A stretch of DNA of 64,000 nt from Absidia repens (GCA_002105175.1 MCGE01000037.1:159001-223000); one strand, 5' to 3'. Shown: positions 37,101-49,589, counted from the first letter of the stretch. The notes: generated from the letters alone by a model not told the origin. Numbers and translations: made by a program.

Positions 37101-39134
37101 ATGCATTTTGTATTTGAAGCACTTCATAAACGAGTAAGCTATAGGGAAAAAAAAAAAAAAGCTTGTAATTAACTGGGCACCACACGCCTGCCTTTATTAT
37201 TTTTGTTGCATAAATTTAGCCTTTAGAGTCAAAATCATTAGCTATCAGTAGAGGATTAACGGCTGTCTTCCTATCATGCTGCTTTTTGGCTTATGTCGGT
37301 TATTTAATCTACCAGGTAAAAAAAGAAAACTTACTCCATTTCATTCTCTTTTTTTTTTTTTTTTTAAACTATGTGATGATAATATTTTGATAGGTTTACA
37401 ACGATCGAACACTTTTACTATTATCCACGTATAATATTCCCGATACTGGCTACGTATCACCTGATGTGGAAATGTGTGTTACTGGAAGTACCTTCAGAAT
37501 TACAGCGTGTGTTTTTCAAGACTTGAATTACGAAGCTCATATTAAACCTGGTTGTGAGGGATTTTTAAATTATGGAGCCAACAATGATCCCAGTGAAAAA
37601 TGTATTGCTTTCCAAGGAAATGACAGCAAGGTAATGTTTGCTCCCGGTACGGATACGAGCAAAGATGCAAATTTGGTACACAGGGTAGATATTTTTTGGG
37701 CAATTGATAATTTGACTGCCGTGAGCTCTCAGTCTCTCTCCAGGCCAAATATGGCAATCACCACTATGTCTCAAGAATTTTCCTCTTGGCGGATCACTCC
37801 AGATGACATGGAACAGTTACTGCCTGAGCAAGTAAGTGCTCTACAAAAAAAAAAAAAAAAAAAAAAAAGGACAAAGAACGAAAAAGGCGCTCAACTATTT
37901 TTTTTCATATGCATAGGCTATTACATGGAATAGCCTTCAGCTTCAAAAATATGTATCATCCTCAGCAGTTAATCAATCAACGATGATTTATTTCGAGCCA
38001 TCACGTTATCGTGCTTTAAAAAAAAACGCACAATCGGTCATTGGTCTGGTATGTTGTCCACTTATTTGCATGAATGCGGGGTTTAAATTTTTTTTTTTTT
38101 TTTTAAATAATAATAATAGAATAGCACATATTACGAAATGGACATTATAGAAACCAATCAATTTGAATGGGATTTCAATCATCTTTTCCCAAATTATGAA
38201 ACCTACGGAGTAAGATCTTTTTGTTTTTATTATTTTTCGGCTGAGCAATCGGTGAACTCGTGCTGATCTATCGTACTATTTTTTACTATTTTAGGATTAT
38301 CAGGGGCAATTTGGAATAGCCCTACGCACCAGCAACGTCCAAGTTCAGGTACCCCAAGCCTAAAATGAAAAAGGAAAGCATACAAAGTCACTAAATACTT
38401 GTTCTATAGACAGAACAAAGACAACATACTGTCTTAGCAGCTTTGGCTTTGGCAGGCGGCTGCTACGGTGTTTTGACAGCATTATATATTTTACTCTTTG
38501 GCACTCCCCGTCTGACTCCTTTCGGAGTAAGTCATAATCTCTCCATGTGGTTTTACCGTGGCCGTACAAAACTAGCAGGATCGACCAAAATAAAAACGAC
38601 GACGATGATAATAATGAGGAGGACGACGATTATCGACGTTGTCCTACCCAGCAGTCGCCATATTGCAGTAAGAGCAACATCAGTAACGACAATAACAATT
38701 TAGCACCCACTTATACTCATATCGAACATTCTTCGTCATGTGAAAAAAGCCAAGATGGAAATGAGGAGCATGAGAGCACGTCTACTTCTAGATATAATGA
38801 ATACATGGAACAACGTCACCTCGTCAGCTCTTCTCTTCCTACAAACCAGCATCACCACACCATGCCATTACCCTCATCACCACCCGTGCCATCCCATCAT
38901 CCGTCACCATCCCTACTTGAATCTAGAGTTGAAGAATTGGAAATGATTTTGCGGGAATATTTTTTAAATGTCGAATACCTTGATGCATTGCGGCTCAGGC
39001 GTCAAGAAATGCTCCCAGTATATCAGCAGCAGCCTAATCCAGCAGTAGTCCGCGATGGAAATCAGCAGAGTACAACAGCTGTAGCACCACCAAGAAAATC
39101 TATCACCGGGAACGATTGGAGACAAAGTTTGTAA
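37101..39134 (+). CDS. Two-TM membrane protein, paralog B, with a one-base frame break
   Basis: Exons: 37101-37133, 37220-37315, 37394-37831, 37917-38048, 38120-38209, 38295-38348 and 38410-39134. They match paralog A exon for exon; the 33, 96, 90 and 54-nt exons are identical in length. Conserved elements: MHFxFEALHKR, PLExKSLAISRG, first TM, Cys-containing luminal region, second TM (ALALAGGCYGVLTALYILLF), PFGVSHNLSMWFYRG, coiled helix LESRVEELEMILREYF and the RKSITGNDW end. In the last exon the upstream frame would stop at 38703, but homology continues one frame over from about 38590. One base seems missing, most likely in the A-run at about 38594-38598. With that base the protein would be about 522 aa. 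Function unknown. Confidence 0.82.
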
Positions 39135-39220
39135 AGAAGGACTTCTCGAACAGAAAAAAAATTGATCTTTGATGACATAGTTATAGTTATATCCGTATTT
39201 TTTTTTTTTTTAATGTAATT

Positions 39221-39226
39221 AATAAA
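39221..39226 (+). terminator. Poly(A) signal of paralog B, at the start of a repeat copy
   Basis: AATAAACG about 87 bp after the stop. It coincides with the start of a dispersed-family head, as it does downstream of the deacetylase gene. Confidence 0.45.
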
Positions 39227-39990
39227 CGATTTGACGCGCCTGCTGGAGCTTTTGGAGAAATCTATCGATTTATTGGGTGGCAGTCCTCTTTTTTTTTTTT
39301 TTTTTTTTTGATGGGATGCAATTGGAGTCTCCGCCATTTCACACTATAGTGAGTGACCTCTTGGTTTTACCATTTTGCTCAACGTATGGCCAATGGGTTA
39401 CTTCTGTATTTTGAAAAAAAAAAAAAAAAAATTAAAAAAGTGGATGCTGGACATTAATACTCCGCGGCTTATAAAATTAATTTTTTTTTCTCTTGCTTTT
39501 TTTTTCTTTTTCATTTTCTTTTTCTTTTTCTTTTTCAGGACAACATCGTCAATTATGCATTTAATGATCTTGGATTAGTAGTTAGAACTTGAACAGGGGC
39601 ATTTTAAAAAATGCATTGCAAACATCATGGGGAAACCCTTTCATTTTGGATCCGTGATGTTCGACCTCCAACAGTTTAGCCATCATTTTAGAATAGTATC
39701 AATAGCTTTGCTTAGCTTACAGTTAGTTATCACATGTTATACTCTATCTATAATTGAATTAAAAATATCTTGTCGTTTTAACATTAGTCTCTTTCATGCT
39801 TTTCATTGTCTCGTTGAATGGGCATGGTTCATGTGCGAGTAAACTCCGGTGTGTGTGTGTGTGTGTAGGTGTTTTTCTGCAGGGAAAAAAAGGCATGTGC
39901 TTGTGTGAAAGAAAGGTCATTACAGAGTGTTTTGTTACTGTCTGTTTTCTTTGCATTTTGCACTTTGGAGGATTCTATAGGATAGAATGG
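39221..39990 (+). repeat. Solo full-length copy of the dispersed family
   Basis: Head (CTGCTGGAGCTTTTGGAGAA, CCGCCATTTCACACTATAGT), poly-A/poly-pyrimidine tracts, core (GATCTTGGATTAGTAGTTAG, CATGGGGAAACCCTTTCATT), GCTTTGCTTAGCTT and ATTGAATTAAAAATATCTTG, then the GGGCATGG..CATGTG extension shared with 22850 and 49970. It starts directly at the 3' end of paralog B. Confidence 0.75.
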
Positions 39991-40737
39991 TGGGATAGTA
40001 CTGAGAGGTAGTGGATAGCGCTAGGAGAAACGTTAAGCTTATCGCGGTTTGCTTATTTTGCTCTAGTTCAGGCAATACGATCTATATCATATGTTAGTCG
40101 TGATTCGAGTTTGACGGTGACATATCTGCAATCTGAATCTCTTCCTTACCTACCATTGTACCCGATACGGCCAGGTGCCAACTTTTTGCCGAAGAAACTA
40201 GGGTTATATGCGCGGTATCTGACAATATTAGGGTTCTTAATTTGGTCCCGTCCCGATTATGGTATTGAAGAAAAGTCCTCAATACCCGGTATCGATCAAT
40301 ACCAATACCTACTAGTGGTACCGTCTCGCTAAGGTTTTGGTATTTCTAATCTCGCTAACATGGTATTTTTCAATCCTCCTCATTTAGGTATTGTTAAGAG
40401 CCCTAGACAATATACATTGATAACCGTGTGATATCTTGAATAAGTTTTGGTGTTATCAGTGTTACTGATTATCTCTTAATTATATTGTTTATTTTATGTG
40501 GTATGGTAAAGATCATATTGTTGGTTGTTTAGCCAGCACGTCATGTGTCTTATGTCGTATGTCTCTTATCTTTTAGCCCGGCATAGGTCACACAATGTAC
40601 TCCGGCCTCGTATCCTGCATGATTGCTTCAACAGGAATCTCCTTAAAATATAGGCTTCTTATCATATTTTATCTCTCTTTTTAATAATATTTTTATTTTT
40701 ATTTTTATTTTTATAACTAGTTGAAAATATACGGCAA
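39991..40737. other. Intergenic upstream of the oxygenase gene
   Basis: It holds no clear gene. 40140-40330 has repeated CCGATA/TACCGG/ACCAATACC-type words, possibly a decayed MITE whose ends I could not define. A (TTTTTA)n-like tract at about 40680-40715 precedes the oxygenase start. Confidence 0.45.
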
Positions 40738-42267
40738 ATGACAATTCAAAAAGAAAACCATACCATTAGCGACATTCCTGTTATTGATCTTGGTGGAATG
40801 AAAGATAACTTGAAACAAACGGCGGATCAAGTTCTCCACGCTGCCAAAAATATAGGATTTCTCTTCGTTCGTATTCCTTCCGAACAAAAAGAGCATCTGC
40901 ATATGTTTGAAAAGGTGAGAAAAAAGAAAAGATGTATATACACATGATTCTCTTACTCTCTTTTGCACACCCACCAATTACTTATATTTTGCCTACCATT
41001 TTAATATTGGTGAGATTTAGTCCAAAGAGTTTTTTGCCCTTCCTACCGAAGACAAAATGAAGTATCTGATCAACCCAGAAACAAACTTGGGATACAGTGC
41101 TATGCGTCAAGAAATGTACGTAAGAACCCCCCTACAACTTCCTCTCTACTTCCGGCCATGAACTCATAGTACATTGTTTTCTTCCAGGGTGGATACTGAA
41201 CATGTAAAAAAAGGCGACTTTAAAGAGTACGTATTATTGTAATGAAAATTGAGAAATGTAATTAAAAAAGAATGAACTAAGCAAGTGATATTATTTCACT
41301 TTATGACATAGATCTTTGAATTTGGGCCGCTTGATTAATGGTGAACCACAGCAGGATCTTGCCGTTTTCGCTGATCATATGGATACGTTACGTCAATTCC
41401 AAGCTGTTAGTAACAACTAATTAACTGAATCGCGATGATTAGTTACTCATTACAATTTTTTTTTTAATTTGGTTCTAATAGCGATGCAACTCTATTGTCT
41501 GTGACCTCATGGAATGTTTAGCAGTAGCTCTCAAGGTAAAAGGAAAAAGAAAGCTCACAGACATTATGGCTTTTAATGTATACTTTCTTTATTTTTTATT
41601 ATTTGAATAAATAAATTTCTAGATCCCAGAAGAAAATGGTGGCCGGTACTACTTCTCGAAGCGATACCTGAACGATTCAGCACCACAAGACGTAATACGG
41701 TTATTGCATTATCCACCAATGGACGACGATACCAACAACGATGATAACAGCGAGGGGAAGGACATTCGTATTGGAAGGTAAAATTGCTCCCTATTTTTTC
41801 TTTTTGTTTGCTTTTTTCTTTACTTTCAATTGCCATTTTATATCTATTTTTTTTTTTTTTTTTTTTCGCATAGGCATTCAGATTACGGCATGATAACTCT
41901 TTTATGGCAAAGTAAAGTGGGAGGGTTACAAATTCAAAGTAACAATGAAATGCAAGACCCTACGAAAATGTCGTGGCTGGATGTGCCTGTGCTGGATGAT
42001 TGTCTTGTGGTGAACGTAGGTGATTGCTTGCAATACTGGACTAACGGATACCTGAAATCAACCAAACATCGCGTGGTGTTCAAGCCAAATACAGAACAAA
42101 CACCTCGGTATAGTATGGCTTATTTTGTGCAGGGTGGCGAAATGGCGTTGGATCCGGTGCCTAGTGCTTTACTTCCTTCAAAGGATGCATCCGAAGCCAT
42201 TGAATTCAAAACTTCCACAGAGTACTTGAAATATCGGTTATCAGTGACCTATGGTGGGGATTATTAG
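40738..42267 (+). CDS. 2-oxoglutarate/Fe(II) dioxygenase, isopenicillin-N-synthase-like family
   Basis: Seven exons: 40738-40914, 41021-41115, 41188-41226, 41312-41405, 41482-41535, 41623-41777, 41874-42267 (335 aa). N-terminal DIOX_N-type segment (IPVIDLGGM.., VLHAAKNIGFLFVRI) followed by the jelly-roll core. Fe(II) ligands H206 and D208 (HSDYGMITLLWQ) and H270 (STKHRVVF); 2-oxoglutarate-binding RxS at R283/S285 (PRYSMAYF). All catalytic residues are present, so it should be an active oxygenase. Family members oxidise many small molecules (flavonoids, gibberellins, beta-lactam precursors); substrate cannot be deduced. No biosynthetic cluster surrounds it. Confidence 0.92.
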
Positions 42268-42319
42268 TATTACTTCGATGATTGTAGCACAGTGATGATC
42301 AAAATACAGAGATTATTAA

Positions 42320-42325
42320 AATAAA
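42320..42325 (+). terminator. Poly(A) signal of the oxygenase gene
   Basis: AATAAA about 55 bp after the stop codon. Confidence 0.5.
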
Positions 42326-42499
42326 TCAACGAGTTTTATTGAATTAATTATGTTGTGGTCATTGATGATGATTATGTTAAATTGGGGATGGGGTTATTAT
42401 ATGTTGGTCTAAATGATGGTCATGGTGACGGAATGAAATAAAACGGATCTAATGATAACTTCCACCACAGAAAAATGATAAGATGGTACACTGGAGTTG

Positions 42500-42850
42500 A
42501 GCGAGAGGTAACAGACATTTCAGATTCCGCACGCGTGAAAGACTAATTCTGCCAGGGGGGGGAGGGGTTTTCTGCACTCTTTCTTTTTTCTCTTCCTTTC
42601 CCTTCACAATTGTGGCTCCTATATAGTTATGGTGGACTTAGATTAGTATCACGACTAGTTCAGAAGGGGTTTCATGAAAGGGATTACAAGATACATGGGG
42701 AAATCCTTTCAATTTGGATTCAAGTTTTGGGACCCACTATTTAGTTGGCTTTTAAGTGCCTCCTTTAGCATAGTTTCGCCTTAGTATATCCCTATTCTGT
42801 ATCTACATTTAAATAAAATATGTCTCTTTTTGCATGCTTCAATTAAAAAT
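42500..42850 (+). repeat. Solo copy of the dispersed family, subfamily 1
   Basis: TTTCAGATTCCGCACGCGTG, pyrimidine tract, TTAGATTAGTATCACGACTA, CATGGGGAAATCCTTTCAAT, AGCATAGTTTCGCCTTAG and AAATAAAATATGTCTC follow the same order as in the copies at 25.1, 49.6 and 56.6-57.0 kb. Confidence 0.7.
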
Positions 42851-43459
42851 GACCCATTATTCTCTCTCGTGCTTTGTACAATAGATTCCTCTTTACCATC
42901 GCCTCTTTAGATTAGTGTTGATCATTATTCAGATCTTCTAGTTTCCCTCATATTACCTTCATTAAACCCATCGTTATAATGAACCACGCACTTTTAGTTT
43001 AGTGGTTATTTAATATGCTTCAAATAAAATATGACGTTTTTTTTTTATTAGAAAATATCTGACCTATCGGATAGTGAGCAAGCAATATCGTTACTGTAAC
43101 TTTTTTATGTATGTTCTACTAAACGCTTGCGCTTTCATTCGCTACTATGATTATCTATCACCCCGTGCACCAGAAACCGGTTGGCAACCACATATCACTC
43201 ATATGTCGTGCTATGCGTATAACAGCTACGCTATCGAGTAATTTACACTGATTTCTACTGCTCTCTACTGCTCCCCCCCTGAGACCTAGTGATTAGTTGG
43301 CAACATCAGGGAGCATGATATAAAACGTGGCCATATTCAGCTCTACTATTCATATCAATCAACCTAGACCGTCCAATAAGCGTAGCCTCCGCTAGATTGG
43401 ACACTTTGTAGATATACAGCTCGTTATTTTTGGCCAAAAAAAAAAAAAAAAAAAAAAGG
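42851..43459. other. Gene-free interval
   Basis: AT-rich sequence without a convincing gene. It includes an A-tract at 43436-43457. Confidence 0.5.
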
Positions 43460-43643
43460 GACCAAACACACAGACATATAAAAGTAGCTTTTATCGACAT
43501 AATGATAAGGAGAAGTAGCTTTTATTGACATATTGATAAGGAGAAATAGCTTTTATTGATAGGAAAAAAATAATCAAACAGACAGATATATAAAGTAGGT
43601 TTTATTGACATATTGATAAGGAGGAGTAGCTTTTATTGATAGG

Positions 43644-43682
<39 letters not shown>

Positions 43683-43755
43683 TCAAACACACAGACATAT
43701 AAAGTAGGGTTTATTGGCATATTGATAAGAAGTAGCTTTTATTGATAGGGAAAAA
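43460..43755. repeat. Minisatellite built on AGTAGCTTTTATTGACATAT
   Basis: The 30-bp motif AGTAGCTTTTATTGACATAT + TGATAAGGAG recurs in variants. It is nested in a larger unit of about 110 bp that adds an A-tract and ATCAAACAGACAGATATA. About three imperfect larger units are present; the middle A-tract is over 30 nt. Confidence 0.75.
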
Positions 43756-43844
43756 GAGAGGTAAACGATCATATCTAAGCTATCACTAGTCTAGGATCTT
43801 GTTTCAAATGAGTAGGAGCAGAGGAGTGCACGGATATACGTAAT

Positions 43845-46434
43845 CTAATAATTATGCTGTTGCTGTTCAAGATTGGAAGGATTTTGAAATGATGGACACT
43901 GTTGGCGGTAATTTAATGCTGTTGATCGAGGATCCTTTGACGAAGGTAGTTGTAATGGTCTTGCAAAATGAGAATCAAATTGATGTGATGGGCGAGAGAG
44001 ACGCTGTTCCCCAGGAGCCTGATAGATAGGTGCAAATGAATCGACATGACGAGGTGCTGGAGGTGTTGGAGACCTTGATAATAATGGCATCGGTGTATGC
44101 TGGTTTGAGAGTGGCGTTGGTGGAGAAGAAGCATGTTGTGTTACAGATGGATATAATTGTGGTCTTGATGACATTTGCTTTGTTGGTGGAAACTGGCGAT
44201 TCGCTATTCCAAATTGATGAAGGTGGGACGGATTCGGATCTTGCTGTTGCTGTTTCGCTAGTGTTTCTTTGAATAATCGAACACTTTCAATAGGTGCTTC
44301 TTCATGAAGATAAAAACAATCCTTGCCTTTGGGACACACCTGTTGAGTATGAAAGTATTTGCATGGAGTCAATGTGAGTTCCAATTCGTGTCGCTTATCG
44401 TCTGGAATTTCCGTATGAGCGAAAAGACATTCATTCCCTTGGGAGCAGTATCCTTTGAAATGATAGAATCGACAAGGTCCAGTCATTTTATGTAATTCCT
44501 TTCGTGAATCGTCTGTCAATGGTGCATGGGAGAAAGGGCAATGTTCACCAGCGTCACACGACCCTCTGACAAAAAAGAACCTACAAGGTTCGAGCTCGAG
44601 GTCCTAGAATAATAACGATTGTCAAAAAAGGAATGAATAATTTTTTTATTTTTTGTATTTTTTATTTTTGAGCAACTTACATGACTGAATGAGCATTCAG
44701 CTCCATTTTCACAACTTCCACTTTTGTAAAACTTGCACAAAGTCAGATTCTGTTTTCCATCGTGTTTAAACGTGCACGTATCACCTTGTTCACAGTTGCC
44801 ACGGGCATAATATCTACATGTAACAGTAGGTATGAATGGGCCGTTTGGAGTTTTTCTGTTATTGATGTTATTCACGCTAAGACTTGATGATAAGTGCTGC
44901 TTTTGCTGATTGCCCGGTCCCTGATACTGTCCGATTCTATTTCGTTGATGATTTTGTCCTTGTTTCCGCTGATGAGGTTGCTTCCGCGCTTTTCCAAGGA
45001 CTAGTTCAGATGATAAAATAAAATAATCATACAAATACGTGAGTCCCTATCCCATTTGTGTCGTCCTTCTTTTTTATTTTAACTTACTGTCATGGGCAAT
45101 ATCTGTCATGGATGGCTTTCCGTTTGCCGATTGCACATAATTCAAGGTTCCAGAGTTCACCTTTTGTTTCTGCGATGTCAAAAAAAAAAAAAAGAACAAT
45201 TGTCAGTTTGTGTGTCCACCATTGCTCTTGCTTAGGACATGATTCTTGTTCTTTATTACCTTCGATATAGAACCTTCTTGTCCTGTTTTCCCCTTTGCTG
45301 AAGTTCGTTTTTTATTTGAGTTGCTCTTGAGGCCGTTCTTTGCTTGCTTGTTGCGCAAATCGTTTTGCTGATGTAATGGAAGAGGTGCAGAAGATGAGTT
45401 ATCGCCTTTCGATAAACTGTCCAATAAATTTGATAGAAATGCTGCGTCCTGTGTTGAGAGGTCAGACTTTTTAATAGGTGGTGATGAGCAGGTAGAGTAA
45501 GCTGATGGTTGGTGAGTACTTGACTGAGTTTCGAAGGATTGCTCGACCAGTGATACGGGTGACAAGTTAGGAAGAGGGTTCGTCGATCCTGATACAGATT
45601 GGCTAGTTGTTGACAATGTACTATAATGAGATGTTGTCGACTGGTTTCTATTCGCAGTGCTTTTTGTTGACTGAGCCCGCTAAATAAAAAAGAATAGGAA
45701 ACAAGTTTGATTAGTTAAAATGATTTCCCGTCACTGCGTAACCTAGACTACATCCATGCCTACCTTTTTATTATTCAATGCTCCCGTTTCATGAAGTGCC
45801 AAGAGACTGTCGAAATCCAAATCATCATTCGAAGTGCCAGTGTTGTTGTCAAACTATCAAATAAATAAATTAGGTTGGAAAAAAACACTACTCAAAGAGA
45901 TGCATCCCAGAATCCCGAACTTACATTATCGTACTGCTTTGTTTTTCGTTTTTGTCGTAATCGATTCACACGTTGACGCTTGCCTTCTTTCTTTCTAATA
46001 AGTTGTTGAGGCGGTGGGTGTGGAGGCTGGGAAGAGGTTGACGAAGATACATGAGCAATGCTTTGATCGTATATAAGCTTCTGTTCAGTAATGGGACGTT
46101 TGTGTTGTTCCTGCAGTGATGATAGTTCAAAGGGATCTCGCTGCTTCGATATCTGCGAGTTTTCCATAAAACCTTCTACATGGGATTGGATTTGCTGTGA
46201 TTTCTGTTTTTTTGTTTGCTGTTCTAGCTGTTCTATCTGTTGCTGTGGCGACGGCGTTGCTGTCATGGCAGATGGTGGTATCACTATTTGATTCAAGATC
46301 GATCCCGTTGTAGACGTTGTTGCAGGTGCATTCGTCTTTGATTCTGTTGGGTTTCTTGTGCTTGATCCAAGAAGGCTTTTAATAAAACTAAGATCAAGTC
46401 CTCCAGATGTACTAGGAGTAGTTGTTGTTGGCAT
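43845..46434 (-). CDS. Five-CCCH zinc-finger RNA-binding protein
   Basis: Six exons: 46434-45925, 45853-45764, 45679-45260, 45169-45088, 45000-44681, 44603-43845 (726 aa, continuous phase). The N-terminal ~370 residues are Ser/Gln/Pro-rich, with a basic stretch (RKKEGKRQRVNRLRQKRK). Five C-x(7-8)-C-x5-C-x3-H fingers follow: CRYYARGNCEQGDTCTFKH, CKFYKSGSCENGAECSFSH, CRFFFVRGSCDAGEHCPFSH, CRFYHFKGYCSQGNECLFAH and CKYFHTQQVCPKGKDCFYLH. The tail of ~180 aa is Gln/Pro/Ser-rich. Five tandem CCCH fingers also occur in CPSF30/Yth1, but the long flanks and lack of a knuckle suggest instead a ZC3H4/Su(sable)-like or Mucorales-specific regulator of RNA. A T-tract of about 18 lies just upstream of the ATG on the coding strand. 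Confidence 0.85.
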
Positions 46435-46936
46435 TTTTAGTCAATTAAATCAAAAGATAAAGACAGAGAACTGAAAAAAAAAAAAAAAAAAGGCTCCCAG
46501 GCTAAACAATTTTTTATGCCAAAAACTCCGCCACACTCATACGTACAATCATCCATAGTAAAACTGTCAAAAATACAATCAATTCTATTGTAACGAACCA
46601 TATACCTTTAAAAGGTAACCCATCAATTTTAATCAAATAAACAATCGCCTGTCCGGATAAAAATATCAAATAAGGTGGAAAATGGTCCATCGCGGCTTTT
46701 GGCTTTCATTTTTCCCGAGAACGACGGTGATTAAAATCATCACTGTACGCCGTTCTTTCAATCAATCAATACCCCATCCCTTTTGATAAATAATTCTAAA
46801 TTGATTTTATTTCACTAAATCGATATATCCAAAACTCAATACAATATAAATGGAATAACTACAAAATTTCTACAAATGACCATTACCAAAGAGATATCCA
46901 CGGAAACCAGAGAAAGGGTTGAGAAAGGGAGAGAGC
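46435..46936. other. Intergenic: velvet 3' UTR and CCCH promoter
   Basis: A 502-bp stretch between two minus-strand genes. An 18-nt T-tract (coding strand, 46474-46491) lies 40 bp before the CCCH start. No further gene seen. Confidence 0.5.
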
Positions 46937-48314
46937 CTAGTCTTGATCTGATTTATTGATTCCTTTTCTTTTTTGTCGTACAGAATGTCTAACAGATACC
47001 TTTAAACCTTGTCGAGAGAGATGCTTGGCCAAATCACTTGATTCTGTGCTCCGAAAATAAAAGGTCAATAATTGTATGCTTTATATATTCATTCATTCCA
47101 TCCCTTTTGTTTTTTTTTTTTTTTTGCGTACCTTTCATCCCAGGAAATTCTTTCACAGCGTATGCGATAAATGGATCGGAGTAGATATGCGACACTGATT
47201 CACCCATTTGAGAAGAGCTAAAAAAGATTTACAAACAAAAAAAAAAAAAAAAAAAAAAAAAAGAACGAAAAAAGCGCTCAACGTTAATTAAGGTTTTTCT
47301 TTCTATATAATTGTGAATATTCTTTTTTCCAAGCACTATCATCTACTTACTCTGCCAAGATTACCAAGTCAAATCTTAAGCAATACGTTTTAGCCACTCG
47401 AACCCCAATATCTGGGAATGAGAAGTAGATACCAAGCTGCTCATGTTGATCCCTCAAAACATACGGGGAACCGGTCAAAGTGCCAGTCATCGATCGAACT
47501 GCGCTAGCGCCAGCATTGGAAGGGGTTGAAGCAGAGGATGACGACATGGGGGCTGGAGATGTTGATGAAAATGCTGTTGTCGATGGTGGCTGTGTTTTTC
47601 GATTGATGATTTGTACAGTGTCTAGTTGATGTGATTTATCTTCTGACCATAAAGATACGTGTAAAATGCAAAGAGGGTATTGTTGTTCTCTAAGGAATAA
47701 TAAAAATGGAACAGTGAGTAGATCAACTAATAATGTATATTATTAAGATGATAAAGATATAATTACATACTCTAAATCGATAGGTTTGTTATCATCAAAA
47801 ATATGCAGCTGTACGATGGGAGCAGGGTCAATGGGTCGACGATCTTTTTCACCAAATCCGGACATTCGGCACTGTTGGGGTTGTTCCCTGATGACAAGCT
47901 GGTATCTTCTATTGCTAAATAAATATAGAAATAAATCAGTAAATCAACCATTCATAAAATGTAATCAAACTGGTATTTGTTTCCTTTTATTACGAACAAG
48001 GAAGTAGAATGAGAAGGAAACGTAGGAATATGACCAACATATCGGTGGACTTGCTCCCGTCTATTGAGAGGTATAGCTGAAGATTTCCATTGTGCTGGTA
48101 AAGACGCTGATGGTAATATAGATGATGGTAAGATGTGCGATGATGATGATGATGATGATGATGATAGTGATGATGACGGATAAAGTTGCTCCCTTGGTGG
48201 CGGTGGTGGTGGTGGTGGTGGTTGTACTTGTGTTGGCAATGATGTAATTGATGAAGAGTACTGGTGCTTTGATGATTCGTTTTTGTTCTGTTGGTTTGAC
48301 TTATTATTTTCCAT
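46937..48314 (-). CDS. Velvet-family transcription regulator
   Basis: DNA-binding regulator of the velvet family (VosA/VelB/Ryp-type), which links development and secondary metabolism in fungi. Five exons: 48314-47998, 47914-47771, 47689-47351, 47217-47132, 47043-46937 (330 aa). Velvet signatures in order: RRYQLVIREQPQQCRMSGFG, EKDRRPIDPAPIVQL, YPLCILHVSLWSED, LGIYFSFPDIGVR..YCLRFDL and the family-typical end FPGMK-ESSDLAKHLSRQGL. A Ser/Thr-rich insert of about 50 residues interrupts the domain, as in several VosA-like proteins. The N-terminal ~100 aa is poly-Pro/Ser. The exon 1 donor is uncertain: I chose GTTCGT at 47997 because it keeps the frame into exon 2; GTTTGA about 27 bp on also would. 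The exon 5 acceptor after CACAG restores the conserved C-terminus. Confidence 0.88.
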
Positions 48315-48440
48315 ACGATGATGATAATTATTGATTCCTAGAAAAAATGTTGGTGATAAAGATATATATGTAAAAGAATGGAAAAGGAAGTTTGTAATAA
48401 TAAGAAAATAAAAACAGTTACCAGGTGTAATGGGAGAATG

Positions 48441-48473
<33 letters not shown>

Positions 48474-49589
48474 AGGAAAAAGGATTAGAGGAAAATTAAA
48501 AAAAAGGGGAACTTAAAAAAGAAAGAAAATCCGGACGTCTGGGTTGTGCTGACTTATTTTGTAATGCCGTTACGCCGTTTCAAACCAATCTTTTTATTTG
48601 GTGACTTAACTATTCATCAGCACTAATTCTTTGAATGCAATTGTAGTACATATTTGATACCCTTTCTGAATAATATTCCATTTTCATACTTTTATATTTA
48701 ATTATATTTGAAAAAAAAAAAATCAAAATTCTGTCTATCCATATACAATATAAGCTACGATCTTCCGGCTATTTACTCTACATATTTACATTGTTTCGCC
48801 GCTATAAAAATAAACAGAGCAGTAATAAGGAAAAAAAACAGGGAGTCTATTCTATAATAAAATATAGAGATTTGCTATTCTAGTATGTATATGAGCAGTT
48901 CATCGGTAACGATTCCATATGGATCGCCCTATTTTAGGTATTCAACAGAGCTCCGATTCTGTAGGGCTTATTAGAATATCCAAAATATAGCCATTATCAC
49001 CTCATTATCACCATTTATCATCGTTCATCACCCGATCTCCGGTCCAAAAAAAAAAAAGAGTTCTACATATACTATGGGTGGCAGATGAAATCACGTGCCA
49101 ATCGCCCTTTTTCAAATATTATTAACCAGAAGCAATCTACTGGGGTAATCCCCCGTGAGATAAACCACTTTAGCCTTTTTTGTCACGAATTCTTTTTTGG
49201 CTAATAAAGGATTTACATTACATAATATTGTTTGTTCTGTCATCTTTCCTTTTAAAAAAGAATATACTTGTTAACATAAATTATTGTATAACGCACATTC
49301 ACTTTCAGGCGTGAGATTCATAAACCCTCTGTACCCTATAGGCAGTGCGGCGTGTAGTACAGTAATGTACAGCACTATAATATATATATTGCTGTAACGA
49401 AGATACAGCGGGACCTATCATATAACAATATCAACGAGAAAACGAAATTGCATCGTTGTTGTAAGTAATATTATTATTCTGATGTGTGTAGTCATAATAT
49501 ATCTAACAATATAACCGTCGTTTAGAAACCTCTTTTGTGCTTTTTTTTTTCATCAGAATAAAAACGTTATTGAAAAAAAATCAGAACTG
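48315..49589. other. Gene-free AT-rich interval upstream of velvet
   Basis: It contains a 31-nt A-tract (48441-48471), about 127 bp upstream of the velvet start, and generic AT-rich DNA. No gene or family repeat recognised. Confidence 0.5.
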
